From positions 1 to 64,000 of the forward strand of contig CALEZD010000011.1 in assembly GCA_937928385.1 (NCBI GenBank): a DNA stretch of 64,000 nucleotides, written 5' to 3'. The notes under the pieces are model-generated. The model did not search any database, was not told where the DNA came from, and saw only the letters and a list, made by a program, of their open reading frames with translations. This document shows, in pieces, positions 7,294 through 19,200 of the stretch. The DNA is from an uncultured Bacteroidota bacterium (GTDB taxonomy: Bacteria; Bacteroidota; Bacteroidia; Chitinophagales; Chitinophagaceae). Within the stretch, counting starts at the first letter, position 1. Every line of letters begins with the position of its first letter. The position numbers were made by a program, and so were the translations under genes.

Positions 7294-8865
7294 TTATTCT
7301 TTTTGCTCCGGTTGTTCGGGAGCCGGTGGTTCCTCATGATTAGGTTCATGATGCCCCATTTCATCAGGTGAGGCAGGCCTCATCAGTTTGTCCAGGTGTG
7401 GCAATGGTGTCTTTACCAGCAATAACAGGTTGTTGGTTAACTCGTATGTTGCCACATTGCCTATATCGTGTACTGAGGGAATGATGCCAACGTATTGCAC
7501 AGGCCTCTCCATTATATTTCCTGAAAATATATATGGTTCAGGTTGTACACGTTCACGATATAACATCATACACTCGGGCCTTGTGGTATCATTTTTAATG
7601 CCCAATGGCCTGAAGCATATATTCACCTGCCCCTCTTTGCCAAAATCTTTATAGGCAATAATGGGCATACCCGGTGTATTCATAAAATGGCTGAAGGGTA
7701 TTAATGAAGAATTATTCATCCACATGCCCAGGTCCAATGTATTCGTTTTGGCATGATTACCTTTTATCACGATACTGCTACCATCATAGGCAGTAGAGGC
7801 AGCACCTTTAAATGACTGATTTTCAACGCTAAACTTTACAGAAACAAAATCGCCAAAATTGATTGTAGTGTTATTTTCACCATCTTGCCTTGTAATTACC
7901 TGCCCTCCCATAATGAATTGCTGAGTTTCATGGGCAATGTACCCTCCTGTGAAAATTATAGACGTATTTTGGTTGGATATTTGTGCTCCAACCGTGTTTT
8001 TCAAATCTTCTATCACCTGGCTGTAAGGAACTTGTGCTATTTGTTCCATCCTGCCATCCGGCGATATTACTGCGAAGAATACCCCTAAAGGCTGGCCGCT
8101 GTATCCCCCTTCTGAAAAGTAATACCCCCCTGTGAATTTCATCCCTTCTTTTTCTGAGAAAAAGGTAGGGTATAGCTTATTCTTATCTTTCTCAAAGACG
8201 TTTTGAGCTATATCTTCTCCATTATCCATCTGTAAGGCATGTGCTGAAAACTCGTACTTATTACCTGCTTTGTTGTCCTTTCGTATGATTTCCATGCGCC
8301 CCATACTGTTGCTGATACTAATGAATTGCCTGTCGGTGCCTGTCGGTGCTGCAAACTTTTTCTCCCACTTGCTTTCAAGGTCTGCACCTACTTGTTTTAC
8401 CTTGTAGTTGCCTTTTTTATCTGTACTAACAACGATAAAATCTTCGGGTGAAGAACCTGCGAACAGGTAGTAAGTTTCATCTGTTGATTTATGAGTTTTT
8501 TTCTTCACGATATTATCGCCATTGGTTAATAACAATACCTCTTCTTTTGCTGCGTCATTATAAAAATGCAGGAGATAAAAGGAGCCGTTATATGCTGAAC
8601 CTTTAAGCACATAATTATTGGGCAGCTCGAAACGCAGAGGTTTTTCTTCATTGAAATTTTGCGCACTCAGTTGCCTGATGATGAAGTTTTTTTTGTCTGA
8701 TTTATTGGTGTTGAAATATGGGACATATATAAACTGGCCCATATCACCGCCCTGATGCACTCCTGTGAATTTTGACCTGTTGATACTATCTATTACCATC
8801 TCCTGTGCCTGTGTAGTACCGGCAAAACCTGATAACAGGAATGAGGCAATCATCCATTTTTTCAT
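7294..8865 (-). CDS. Hypothetical secreted protein
   Basis: 523 residues with a signal peptide (MKKWMIASFLLSGFAGTTQAQ). The mature part alternates short hydrophobic strands and polar turns, suggesting a beta-rich (possibly propeller-like) fold, and ends in a Pro/Glu/His-rich tail (EPNHEEPPAPEQPEQKE). No sorting domain and no lipobox, so it is likely periplasmic. I do not recognise a family. Monocistronic, between a convergent gene and a divergent oxidoreductase gene. Confidence 0.75.
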   Translation of the reverse strand: MKKWMIASFLLSGFAGTTQAQEMVIDSINRSKFTGVHQGGDMGQFIYVPYFNTNKSDKKNFIIRQLSAQNFNEEKPLRFELPNNYVLKGSAYNGSFYLLHFYNDAAKEEVLLLTNGDNIVKKKTHKSTDETYYLFAGSSPEDFIVVSTDKKGNYKVKQVGADLESKWEKKFAAPTGTDRQFISISNSMGRMEIIRKDNKAGNKYEFSAHALQMDNGEDIAQNVFEKDKNKLYPTFFSEKEGMKFTGGYYFSEGGYSGQPLGVFFAVISPDGRMEQIAQVPYSQVIEDLKNTVGAQISNQNTSIIFTGGYIAHETQQFIMGGQVITRQDGENNTTINFGDFVSVKFSVENQSFKGAASTAYDGSSIVIKGNHAKTNTLDLGMWMNNSSLIPFSHFMNTPGMPIIAYKDFGKEGQVNICFRPLGIKNDTTRPECMMLYRERVQPEPYIFSGNIMERPVQYVGIIPSVHDIGNVATYELTNNLLLLVKTPLPHLDKLMRPASPDEMGHHEPNHEEPPAPEQPEQKE

Positions 8866-9034
8866 ATCTGTTTACTATTTAGCTCTAAGTTAGTTGATAA
8901 TACTACATGCCACTACAAATAATGGCGATAGAAAGGATAAATATGCGAAAAAAATATTTAACACTCCGTTAAAAAAGCCGGGCAAGACATGCGGTGTGTG
9001 ATGTTTTAATCTGGTTTATATTTTTCTTTGTGAA

Positions 9035-10090
9035 GTGTGTGTAGATTATATAATAATTGGCCAGGGTATATCAGGCACTTTTTTAAGTTACTATTTGCTG
9101 CAAGCCGGTAAAAAGGTGCTGGTGATTGATGAATATAATCCCTTATCCGCCAGTCGGGTAGCCAGTGGTGTTGTCAATCCTGTGACAGGCCGGCGTGTGG
9201 TTGCCACATGGATGATAGACGAACTCTTGCCTTATGCTATCAATGCCTATCACGATATAGGCAATGATTTGGGGTATAAACTGGCTACCGAAATAAATAT
9301 GGTCAATTTCCATACCTCAGAGCAAATGCAGGCTGCATGGCATAGCCGTGTTGCTGAGGGGTGCGAATATATAAGTAAACTAAACAATACACATAGCTAC
9401 GATGATTATTTCAGCATTCAGCATGGTATCGGTTTAACTCACCCCTGTTTATTGATTAACCTGGATTTGCTATTGTCAGCATGGCGGCAAAAGCTCATAG
9501 CGCAAAGGAGTTTATTAGAAGAAAGATTTAATATAGAAGATATACACTATATCGGTGAAAAAGTGTTATACAAAAATATTGAAGCTGATAAATTAATATT
9601 GTGCAACGGCGTAGCAGGCTTTGATAATAAGTATTTCAGCAGGTTGCCCTATACCTTCAACAAAGGGGAGGCGCTGATTCTTCAAATAAAAGGCCTTCCC
9701 CCTTCAGCTATTTATAAGTATGGTATCAGCCTGGTGCCATTGGGAGATGACATGTTTTGGGTAGGTTCTTCTTTTGAATGGGAATATGATGATGAAGCCC
9801 CGAGCACAGCATTCAGGAATAATATTGAAACCACATTGAATAAATGGCTGAAACTACCATACAAAGTACTGGAACATAAAGCATCTGTACGGCCCGCTAG
9901 TATAGAAAGAAGGCCCTTTGTTGGATTGCACCCCGCTTTCCCTTCAATAGGTATTTTTAACGGCATGGGTACAAAAGGGTGCTCACTGGCACCTTACTTC
10001 GCTGCACAATTTGCTGATTCGCTTACTACAGGATCGAAGATTCATCCTGAAGTGGACATATCCAGGTTTCAGAAGTCACTATGTTTATAG
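9035..10090 (+). CDS. FAD-dependent oxidoreductase, DAO-like fold
   Basis: 351 residues. The N-terminus has the dinucleotide-binding fold YIIIGQGISGTFLSYYLLQAGKKVLVID (GxGxxG with an acidic residue ending strand 2), then SRVASGVVNPVTGRR, typical of glycine/D-amino-acid oxidase-like flavoproteins. Near the C-terminus RPASIERRPFVGLHP and NGMGTKGCSLAPY match the second FAD-contacting region. The substrate cannot be told from sequence. The start is GTG at 9035; no in-frame ATG lies close by and the upstream frame is not coding. Likely cytoplasmic and monocistronic. Confidence 0.8.
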   Translation: MCVDYIIIGQGISGTFLSYYLLQAGKKVLVIDEYNPLSASRVASGVVNPVTGRRVVATWMIDELLPYAINAYHDIGNDLGYKLATEINMVNFHTSEQMQAAWHSRVAEGCEYISKLNNTHSYDDYFSIQHGIGLTHPCLLINLDLLLSAWRQKLIAQRSLLEERFNIEDIHYIGEKVLYKNIEADKLILCNGVAGFDNKYFSRLPYTFNKGEALILQIKGLPPSAIYKYGISLVPLGDDMFWVGSSFEWEYDDEAPSTAFRNNIETTLNKWLKLPYKVLEHKASVRPASIERRPFVGLHPAFPSIGIFNGMGTKGCSLAPYFAAQFADSLTTGSKIHPEVDISRFQKSLCL

Positions 10091-10296
10091 TGTGTTTTTT
10101 GTTTATACAGTAGTCCGGTTAATATCATCTATATATATTCTTCATTTTATTTGATAGTATTTTTCTATAATTGGTTATTATGTTTAATAAATTATTGACT
10201 GATTGTTATAATGTATGATTTTTTTTTGCAACTTTTGTAGTTCAATTCTGTCAAAAGGTTGTTAAAATATAGAGATAATTAGTCAATCATTACATT

Positions 10297-13200
10297 ATGA
10301 AGAATATAATACTATCCACCAGATTTGCCCGGATGAATTACCGGGTACTTGTGACGATGACGCTTATGATGTTACTTTCTTATGTAGCCTGGGCAATTCC
10401 ACCGTCTATTAATGCACATCCTGTTAACAGGAGCGTTTGTTTAGGTGCTAATACAACATTCCCGATAATTGCTTTCAATGCTACCAGCTATCAATGGCAG
10501 GAGAATGATGGTAATGGTTGGGTAAACGTAGCTAATGGTGGTGTCTACTCCGGTGCTACTACTCCCGTACTTACTTTAACAGGTGTAACTGCCGGGATGA
10601 GTGGTTATGAATACCGCTGCATAGCCACCGGCCCAGACAATCCGCCAGCTACATCCAATTCTGCTTCACTTACAGTCAACGCATTAACAGCGATTACATT
10701 GCAGCCCGTTGCAAATCAAACAATATGTACAGGTGGTAATGCGGTTTTAACAACGGCTGCCACCGGCACGGGTATAGCTTATCAATGGTATAGGTATAAT
10801 GGTGCCACTTACGATGCTGTAACCAACAATGCTGTCTATTCAGGTGCTGCATCTGCTACACTTACTATCACAGGCATTACCAATGCCGGTACTTCTGCTG
10901 TTACCGAGGATTATTATTGCTTAATTACCGGCACCTGCGGCAACGCCAGTACACAACACTCTTATCTTACTGTTAATGCGGCACCTTCGATTGTTACAAA
11001 CCCTGCAAATACCACTGTTTGTGAAGGTTATGGTGCATCTTTTAAGGTTGTAGCCGGTGGCACCGGAGTAACCTATCAATGGCAAATCTCATATACTAAT
11101 GGAGTTTCCTGGATTAACCTGGCAAACAATGCGACATTCAGCAATGTTACCTCGTCTGAAATGCAGGTAATTGCCACCGATTTAACAATGCAGCAGGCAT
11201 TATTTCGTTGTGTTGTTAGTGGTGCATGCACACCCTCTGCCACGTCGGCCGGGGGCAGGCTTACTGTTACACCCACACATAAATTTGTTACACAACCAAC
11301 ACATGCATCAGTTTGCCCCGGTGGCAACAGGCAATTTGCTGTTACTGCTACAGGGCAAACCCTTACTTATCAATGGCAGGAGAATAATGGTAATGGCTGG
11401 ATAAACCTGGCGAATGGCGGTGTGTATTCCGGTGTTAATACGAATATACTTTTATTGTCAGGCGTGACGCCTGCTATGAACGGGCTAAGCTACCGCTGTA
11501 TCATTGGCAGCCAATGCCCGGGTAGCCTGTCTTCAAACGCTGCCTCGCTTACAGTACATACAACATTGACGCTGACTATGCAGCCTGTTGCCAATCAGAC
11601 GATATGCAGTGGCGGCAATGCCTCCATGACAACTGCTGCTACAGGCACAGGTGTTACTTATCAATGGTACAGGTATAACGGTACTACGTATGACGCTTTA
11701 ACAAATAGCGGTGTTTATTCAGGCGCAACTTCAGCTACATTAACAATAACAGGCATTACTAACGCGGGTACTTCCGCTGTCGTTGAAGACTATTATTGTT
11801 CAATAACAGGTACTTGCGGAAGCGCCAGTACGCAACATTCTTATCTTACTATAAATGCTTTACCGTCGGTACTGACAAACCCGATGAATGTAACTGTATG
11901 TGAGGGATATGGAGCTTCATTTGAAATAACAGCCGGTGGTACAGGGATAACTTATCAGTGGCAAGTGTCATACAATAATGGTATGTCGTGGGCCAACCTG
12001 GTAAACAATGCCACCTTTACACATGTTACCGAGTCGGAAATGCAGATAGTTGCTACAGATTTAGGTATGCAACAGGCTATGTTCCGCTGTGTGGTGAGTG
12101 GCACATGCACACCTCCGGCAGTATCAGCAAGCGGCAGGCTTACGGTTGATCCCACACAAAAATTTGTTACGCACCCTACGCACGCAACAGCATGCCCCGG
12201 CAGCAACAGGCAATTTGCTGTAACAGCTACAGGCTTGAACCTGGCCTACCAATGGCAGGAGAATGACGGTAATGGTTGGGTGAACCTGGCAAATGGTGGT
12301 GTGTATTCCGGTGTTAATACCAATATACTGTTGTTGACCGGTGTAACTCCTGCAATGGATATCCTTGAATACCGTTGTATATTGACAGGCAAATGCCCGG
12401 GTAGTGTTGCTTCCAATCCTGCATCACTAACTGTACCGGTTACCACAGCTATCACTCAACAGCCAATTAGTAATCAAACAATATGTAGTGGCGGCAATGC
12501 AAGCTTTACCACCGCAGCCGTAGGCACAGGCCTTACATACCAGTGGTACAGATACAACGGTGTCACATACGATGCTATCGTGAACAACGCGGTATATTCC
12601 GGTGCTACATCAGCTATGCTGACTATTACCGGCATTACTAATAATGGCCCTTCTGCACAGGTACAGGATTATTATTGTGCTATCTCAGGCCAGTGCGGTA
12701 GTGCCAGTACCCAACACTCATATCTTACTGTCAACGCTTTACCGGCTGTTACAGTGCAGCCTGTAAATGATATAACTTGTGTAAACTTTTCTGCTTCATT
12801 TAAGATTACGGCAACCGGTACGGCACTTACGTATCAATGGCAATCTTCCAGTAACAACGGAGTGAGCTGGACAAACCTGGCTAATGATGCTACTTTCAGC
12901 GGGGTTACAACTTCTGAATTATTAATTGATCCTACCACCACTGCTATGAATAATTATCAATTCAGGTGCAGGGTGTCAGGTGTTTGCGCTCCAATGGCCA
13001 CTTCTGCTCCTGCTACATTAACGATCGATACAAATCCCGCTATAACCATGCACCCTGCCAATACAAGTGTTTGTGCCGGTGCTAACACATCTTTCAGTGT
13101 TGGTGCTACAGGCACAGACCTTACCTATCAGTGGCAGGTAAATAGCGGAATGGGGTGGACTAATATCGCTAATGGTGGTATTTACAGCAATGCAACAACT

Positions 13201-16134
13201 GCTACGCTTAACCTTACAGGGCCTGCTACCATGCATAATAATAATCAATATCGTGTGGTAGTGAGCGGGAAATGTATACCGCTTGTTGTATCTAACCACG
13301 CGTCTTTAACTATTCATACGGCCCCGTCAATAACCATGCACCCTTCGAGTGTAGCTGTATGTCCCGGTGGTAATACTTCATTTACCGTTACTGCCACAGG
13401 TACTGCGTTAGCTTACCAATGGGAAGCAAATAGTGGCTTAGGTTGGAATAACCTGGCTGACGGTGGTGTTTATTCAGGTACAAATTCCGCTACATTAAAT
13501 GTTACAGGTGCAGGTATGACTGAGAATGGCACGATGTACCGTTGTACTATCAGCGGCTTGTGTACACCGCCGGTGACCTCAAATACAGCAACACTGACAC
13601 TGAATATTGTTCCGTCAATTGTTACTCACCCCGTCAACAGTACAATATGCCTCAATGGTAATACTTCTTTTACTGTAGCAGCCGCCGGTACAGGACTTAC
13701 CTATCAGTGGCAGGTGTCTTCTGATGGTATAGCATGGTCACCGGTTATTAACAGCGGTGCACATTCAGGCGCTACCACCAGTACATTGAATATCACATCG
13801 GCAGGTCTGCCCATGACAGGCAACAAATACCGTTGTGTCGTTTCAGGTACATGTACACCACATGTAGTGACGAATGTAGTAACACTTACTGTTAACATAC
13901 CGACGGCTATCAACGGCCAGCCGTCGGGTGTTGTTGTTTGTCCTTCTGCCAATGTATTGTTTGCAGTATCCGCTACCGGCTCAGGTGTTACCTACCAGTG
14001 GCAGGAAAATACAGGCAGCACATGGGTTGATATAACCAACGGTGGTATGTATAGTGGTGCAACCACAAATAAATTGGCACTGTCAAGTGTGCAAACAATG
14101 CACAATGGCTACCAATACAGGTGCGTGGTAAGCGGCTTATGCGCGCCATCCCCGGTTACTTCTTCTGCGGTTACGCTTACCGTTAATACGATTACAGTTA
14201 TTACTGCACAACCCGACTCTATGCTGACTTTATGCAGTGGTGGAGATACTTCCTTTACTGTTGTAGCAACAGGTGCAAATCTGTCATATCAATGGTATAG
14301 GTATAATGGTACTACATACGTGCCGCTTACTAATAGTGGGTTCTATTCGGGCACTACAACAGCTTCTTTGCATATTGATAATATTACCAATACAGGTGCG
14401 GTTGCCCAAACACACTTATACTATTGTTCCATTACAGGTGCGTGTGGCTCAGCAAGTACAATACAGTCGAAGTTGATAGTGAACGCGTTGCCTATGGTTA
14501 CAACTAACCCTGTGCATGATACTACCTGCGCTACTTTCGGAGCTTCATTCAAGATTAATGCTACCGGTACCGGAATTAGTTATCAATGGCAAGTGTCTTA
14601 TAACCAGGGTAATTCGTGGATAAACCTGGTGAATGATACTGTGTTCAAACGTGTAACTGAAAATGAGATGGAAATAGTGTCTGCAGCAGACAGCCTGGAT
14701 AGCACCATGTACCGCTGTGTAGTAACCGGTGCCTGCACTCCGATGGCTACATCCGCAGCTGCGATGTTAACGGTCAATCCACAGTTGATGCCGGCAGTGA
14801 CTATACAGCCGGACAACAACAATATCTGTGCCGGTACGCTGATAACATTTACTGCAACGCCTGTTAACGGTGGCACATCGCCTTCATATCAATGGAAGGT
14901 GAACGGTGTGAATGCCGGAAGCAACAGTTCTGTTTTTGTAAGTACAACACTCAATAATAATGATGTGGTTACCTGTGTGCTGACATCGAATGCAACATGT
15001 GCACAGCCACAAACCGTAGTTAGTAATGGTGTAACAATGTATGTGACTGCGTACCAGTTACCTGTTGCAACGGTTACGTCATCATCAGGCAATGCAGCCT
15101 GCTCGGGTGTGCCTGTTACATTCAGTGTAGCAACACAATTCGGAGGTGCAATGCCGTCGTACCAATGGCAGGTAAATGGTGTGAATGTAGGAACAGATAC
15201 TACAGTGTATGTAACAGATAGCTTACAAGACACTGACGTAGTAAGGTGTATCCTTACCAGCAGCTTTATGTGTCCGTCTCAGCAGATAGTAAGCAGCAAT
15301 AATATTCAAATGAATATTACGCAAACAACACCTGCCACTATCACAATAAGCACTGTACAGGATACTACAACCTGCCTGGGTGCTACCGTTAAATTGTCTG
15401 CTTATTATAACAACAGCGGTTTGAACCCACAATTCCAGTGGATAAAGAATGGTTATAATATACCGGGCGAAACGCAGAATACATTTACATCAACTACTAT
15501 ATATGACAACGATGTCATCCAGTGCCGTTTTATCAGCAGCGCGCAGTGTGTGTTCCCCGTAGTGAGTGACTCTCTCAGGTTTACGGTAGACAACCCGTTG
15601 ACACCACAGGTGAAAGTGAACATGTCGTACAACGGTGGAGATAGCTACACATTTATGGCTACGCCTATCAATGGTGGTACCAATCCGACTTATGAGTGGT
15701 TTGTAAATAGCTCTAAAGTGGCGGGTACAGTGGGTAATACATATACTACCAGTCTGCTGAAGAAAACAGATGATGTGTATGTGGTGATGACCAGCAATTA
15801 CCCATGCGTTACTACGGCTAAAGCAACCAGCAGGATAATTAACCTCAATGTTGGAGAACAAACGTCTAAACTGAGTGACCTGAAATTATTCCCGAACCCC
15901 AACAATGGTAAGTTCACAATTACAGGCAGTTATGATGTGGTTGGTGAGACAACTGCAAATATTACCATCACTAATGCAGTGGGACAGGTTATTTACAAAT
16001 CTGCCGCCAACATAGCAGGTGGAAAATTGAACCATACCATTAACATGGCAAGCTCTCCTGCTTCAGGCTTATATATTATGCGTCTGGAAATAGATGGCAA
16101 ACATGACGTGTTGAGATTCCAAATAATTGAATAA
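10297..16134 (+). CDS. Giant T9SS-sorted surface protein with Ig-like repeats
   Basis: 1945 residues: an extended signal peptide (about 1-34), roughly fifteen Ig-like modules of about 95 residues, four shorter modules, and a type A sorting domain (LKLFPNPNNGKFTI ... SGLYIMRLEIDG) at the end. Each Ig module has an early Cys, a YQW (YQWQ/YQWY) core strand, and a Y/FRC or YYC strand, so an Ig-type disulfide per module is likely. Modules come in types A (QENxGNGW), B (YRYNG) and C (SYxNGxSW); A-B-C repeats three times with an exact 879-bp period, followed by three other modules and a later A-B-C. An adhesin or sheath-like role is plausible but inferred. A strong terminator follows. Confidence 0.9.
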   Translation: MKNIILSTRFARMNYRVLVTMTLMMLLSYVAWAIPPSINAHPVNRSVCLGANTTFPIIAFNATSYQWQENDGNGWVNVANGGVYSGATTPVLTLTGVTAGMSGYEYRCIATGPDNPPATSNSASLTVNALTAITLQPVANQTICTGGNAVLTTAATGTGIAYQWYRYNGATYDAVTNNAVYSGAASATLTITGITNAGTSAVTEDYYCLITGTCGNASTQHSYLTVNAAPSIVTNPANTTVCEGYGASFKVVAGGTGVTYQWQISYTNGVSWINLANNATFSNVTSSEMQVIATDLTMQQALFRCVVSGACTPSATSAGGRLTVTPTHKFVTQPTHASVCPGGNRQFAVTATGQTLTYQWQENNGNGWINLANGGVYSGVNTNILLLSGVTPAMNGLSYRCIIGSQCPGSLSSNAASLTVHTTLTLTMQPVANQTICSGGNASMTTAATGTGVTYQWYRYNGTTYDALTNSGVYSGATSATLTITGITNAGTSAVVEDYYCSITGTCGSASTQHSYLTINALPSVLTNPMNVTVCEGYGASFEITAGGTGITYQWQVSYNNGMSWANLVNNATFTHVTESEMQIVATDLGMQQAMFRCVVSGTCTPPAVSASGRLTVDPTQKFVTHPTHATACPGSNRQFAVTATGLNLAYQWQENDGNGWVNLANGGVYSGVNTNILLLTGVTPAMDILEYRCILTGKCPGSVASNPASLTVPVTTAITQQPISNQTICSGGNASFTTAAVGTGLTYQWYRYNGVTYDAIVNNAVYSGATSAMLTITGITNNGPSAQVQDYYCAISGQCGSASTQHSYLTVNALPAVTVQPVNDITCVNFSASFKITATGTALTYQWQSSSNNGVSWTNLANDATFSGVTTSELLIDPTTTAMNNYQFRCRVSGVCAPMATSAPATLTIDTNPAITMHPANTSVCAGANTSFSVGATGTDLTYQWQVNSGMGWTNIANGGIYSNATTATLNLTGPATMHNNNQYRVVVSGKCIPLVVSNHASLTIHTAPSITMHPSSVAVCPGGNTSFTVTATGTALAYQWEANSGLGWNNLADGGVYSGTNSATLNVTGAGMTENGTMYRCTISGLCTPPVTSNTATLTLNIVPSIVTHPVNSTICLNGNTSFTVAAAGTGLTYQWQVSSDGIAWSPVINSGAHSGATTSTLNITSAGLPMTGNKYRCVVSGTCTPHVVTNVVTLTVNIPTAINGQPSGVVVCPSANVLFAVSATGSGVTYQWQENTGSTWVDITNGGMYSGATTNKLALSSVQTMHNGYQYRCVVSGLCAPSPVTSSAVTLTVNTITVITAQPDSMLTLCSGGDTSFTVVATGANLSYQWYRYNGTTYVPLTNSGFYSGTTTASLHIDNITNTGAVAQTHLYYCSITGACGSASTIQSKLIVNALPMVTTNPVHDTTCATFGASFKINATGTGISYQWQVSYNQGNSWINLVNDTVFKRVTENEMEIVSAADSLDSTMYRCVVTGACTPMATSAAAMLTVNPQLMPAVTIQPDNNNICAGTLITFTATPVNGGTSPSYQWKVNGVNAGSNSSVFVSTTLNNNDVVTCVLTSNATCAQPQTVVSNGVTMYVTAYQLPVATVTSSSGNAACSGVPVTFSVATQFGGAMPSYQWQVNGVNVGTDTTVYVTDSLQDTDVVRCILTSSFMCPSQQIVSSNNIQMNITQTTPATITISTVQDTTTCLGATVKLSAYYNNSGLNPQFQWIKNGYNIPGETQNTFTSTTIYDNDVIQCRFISSAQCVFPVVSDSLRFTVDNPLTPQVKVNMSYNGGDSYTFMATPINGGTNPTYEWFVNSSKVAGTVGNTYTTSLLKKTDDVYVVMTSNYPCVTTAKATSRIINLNVGEQTSKLSDLKLFPNPNNGKFTITGSYDVVGETTANITITNAVGQVIYKSAANIAGGKLNHTINMASSPASGLYIMRLEIDGKHDVLRFQIIE
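10489..13125 (+). repeat. Three 879-bp higher-order repeats of an Ig triplet
   Basis: The YQW codons of module type A begin at 10489, 11368, 12247 and 13126, i.e. exactly 879 bp (293 codons) apart. Protein identity between units is high, but third codon positions differ often, so this is not a fresh duplication. The fourth position starts a different module series. Confidence 0.85.
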
Positions 16135-16152
16135 CAACATAATATAAAGATT

Positions 16153-16182
16153 AAAAGCCCCCGCACACTTGCGGGGGCTTTT
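16153..16182 (+). terminator. Intrinsic terminator after the Ig-repeat gene
   Basis: Perfect 13-bp stem AAAAGCCCCCGCA / TGCGGGGGCTTTT with loop CACT, ending in a T tract, 19 bp after the stop codon. Confidence 0.9.
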
Positions 16183-16248
16183 TTATATGATTTTAAAGGC
16201 AATGTGTGGGTTAATTATATTAACTTACAGTAGAAAAACAGGTGAACA

Positions 16249-19200
16249 TTGCCCTTAACAACCCGCTGTATATTAATTATAGTATTACTCTTCTGTTGCA
16301 ATACGCAATTGCAGGCAAGGGAGCAGGGCTTACTATCCTTTGTCGCTAATAAGGGGCAATGGACAAAGCAGGCGCTTTATAAAGCGGATGTACAGGATGG
16401 TGAGGTGTATTTTTTGAGGGACAGGTTCAGGTACAATTTTTACAATCCGGCAGACATAGCACATCTGCACGACCGACCACACGATGAACAACAATATATC
16501 TCCGGCCATGCGTACGATGTGGTATTTACCGGTAGTAAAGCGCAGTTTATTGCAGGTGAGGATCGTCGAAAACAGTATTATAATTACTTTATAGGAAACG
16601 ATAGTGCTAAGTGGGCAACGGGTGTGCCCGCATTTCAACAAGTAAACTATGAACATCTGTATCCTGCTATAGATATGCAGGTGTATAGTAGTGGCACAGC
16701 TTTAAAGTACGATTTGCTGGTGCATCCGGGTGGAAACGTACGGGACATACAGATGCAGTTCGATGGTGTGAACCCCGTAGTTAATGAAAATGGGGACCTC
16801 ATTATACATACGTCAGTAAACACTATTGTAGAACTGGCACCCTACGCATACCAGGTGATAGATGGAAAAGAAACAGCCGTGCCTTGCCGGTACAATATCC
16901 ACAACAATAAACTGAGCTTTGACTTCCCTGCCGGATATAATAATCAATACGTACTTGTTATAGACCCCGTACTGAAGTTTGCTACTTATACAGGGTCTAC
17001 GGGGCAAATGAATGGTTATTGTATAACGTTTGACCAACAGGGTAGTTTTTATGCAGCTGTTGAGGCATGGGCTACTGGATTCCCAACAACTGTAGGTGCT
17101 TATCAGCAGGCATATGTATTCAAAGATATAGCCATTAATAAATACGATTCTACAGGAAGTAAATTGATTTATTCAACATATTGTGGTGGTAGTTTTCAAG
17201 AGAATCCAACTAACATGATTGTTAATAAATACAATGAATTAATTATCACAGGCCGCACATACTCCGCAGACTATCCGGTTACATCAAGTGCTGTAGGTAA
17301 GTCATATGGTGGTAGTAGTGATATTTTCGTAACCGTTTTTAATGCGACTGGTACAAAATTGTTAGGATCAACATTTATGGGTGGTGCCGATATAGATGGA
17401 CGTTCTTCTTTTGCATTCCAAACACAGGATGGTGATAAAAGCGGATTGACTGTTGATGACAATGGGAACATATACATTGCCACCAGTACAAAATCAAAAG
17501 ATTTTCCGGTGACAAATAACCCCTATCAGAAAAATCCCGGTTCATCTTACGATGGTTGTGTGTTTAAGCTAAATCGAAACTGCAGCTCATTATTATTCAG
17601 TACTTTCCTGGGTGGAGATCATATGGATTGCATATATGATTGTAAGTTGACTCGCAGTGGCAATATTGTGGTTTGCGGAATGTCAATCAGCAGCTATTTC
17701 CCGTTAACAACAAATGCATATTCTGATTCAGGCAAGGCATTTGTTAGCATTTTAAGTAATAACGGAGCGTTCCTGATTTCCTCTACTAAGCTGGGATTAC
17801 ATTCTGCAAGTGCCTTGAAAATTAGTCTCGATGACAATGACAACATTTTTGTTTGTGGTCACAACGATTCGGATTTTGTTGTGAGTCCTATTACGTATGC
17901 TCATTCTAAGGGCAAAGTATTTATTGCAAAAATGTCACCTGGTTTAGATACCATGTTATTGTCAACAAAGCTGATTGATGTGCCGGCACCTGGCATAACC
18001 GGTTTTGTTAATGTGTGTGGGGATTTAGTTGTTAGCTTGTACATCAACCAAACAAATAGCAACTTGCCGGTTTCAAATGCCTCATACCAGTCAACCCCTG
18101 GGATGTACTATTTCTTTCACCTGTCTGCGGCTATGGACAGTCTTTTATATTCTACTTACTTTGGAGTTAACGACCCGGCCTGTCACTCACATGGAACTGC
18201 AAATGTTATAGATACTAACGGTGTTATCTGGGCCTCGTCATGCATAAGCATGGTGAAGGATTCTTTACTTGGCACTACTGGTAGTTATTGCTCTAAGAGT
18301 TTAAGCACATCTTCAACTAGCGATTTCCTCAGTGCAAAATTTGATATGGAGGTTTTGCCTGCAAAGCCAATAGCCAAAGCGTCTATACCTGATACGGTTT
18401 GCGCTAAATCTGATGTGTATTTTAATAACAGGTCGCAAAACGCATACAGCTATATATGGTATTTTGGGGATGGTGATACCAGCCATGCTAAAAACCCTGT
18501 GCACAGTTATGATACCCCGGGCTATTATCAGTTAAAATTAGAGGCGTATAATCCGTATTCGTGCAGAGCGGTGGATAGTTTGGTGAAGACTGTATTTGTT
18601 GATACCAATGAAATATTCAGCACGTTCTCGTCAGTAGATACCGCCTGTATAGGTAAAACTGTCCATTTCTATAATACATCCAGGAACGGAATATCCACCC
18701 TATGGGATTTTGGTGATGGTGTTACCACAAATGCTTATCATAGCCAGCATGCATATACTGCAGCCGGTACATATACGGTCAGGCTTATTTCGTACAACCC
18801 TGATTTTTGTAATAAAACAGATACTGCTGTAAAGATATTGATAATAGATACTAGCGGGCCGGGTGCTGATTTTTCAATAAGCGCACCTGTGTCTTGTGCC
18901 GACAAGCCGGTACAGTTTACCAACCATACACCCCGCGGTGTTAGCTATAGCTGGAATTTTGGGGACGGTTCTACAGCCAACACAGTCAACCCCGTGTACA
19001 GCTATACTACAGGGGGGCAACATATTATACGACTGGTGGCCACCAACAATAATCTTTGTAAGCCAAGCGATACGGCCTATCAGTATATTGATATTTTGCC
19101 TCCGTTGCAGTTCGATTTGGCTGACAGTTTTATATGCGGTGGCAAAGAACCTGTGGAATGGGGCATCAGGCTCATACATGTTAACAGCAATCCCACCTAT

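Noticed and set aside
10489..13125. CRISPR-like or tandem DNA array
   Set aside because: The regular period comes from protein-coding Ig modules; there are no short identical repeats with unique spacers.
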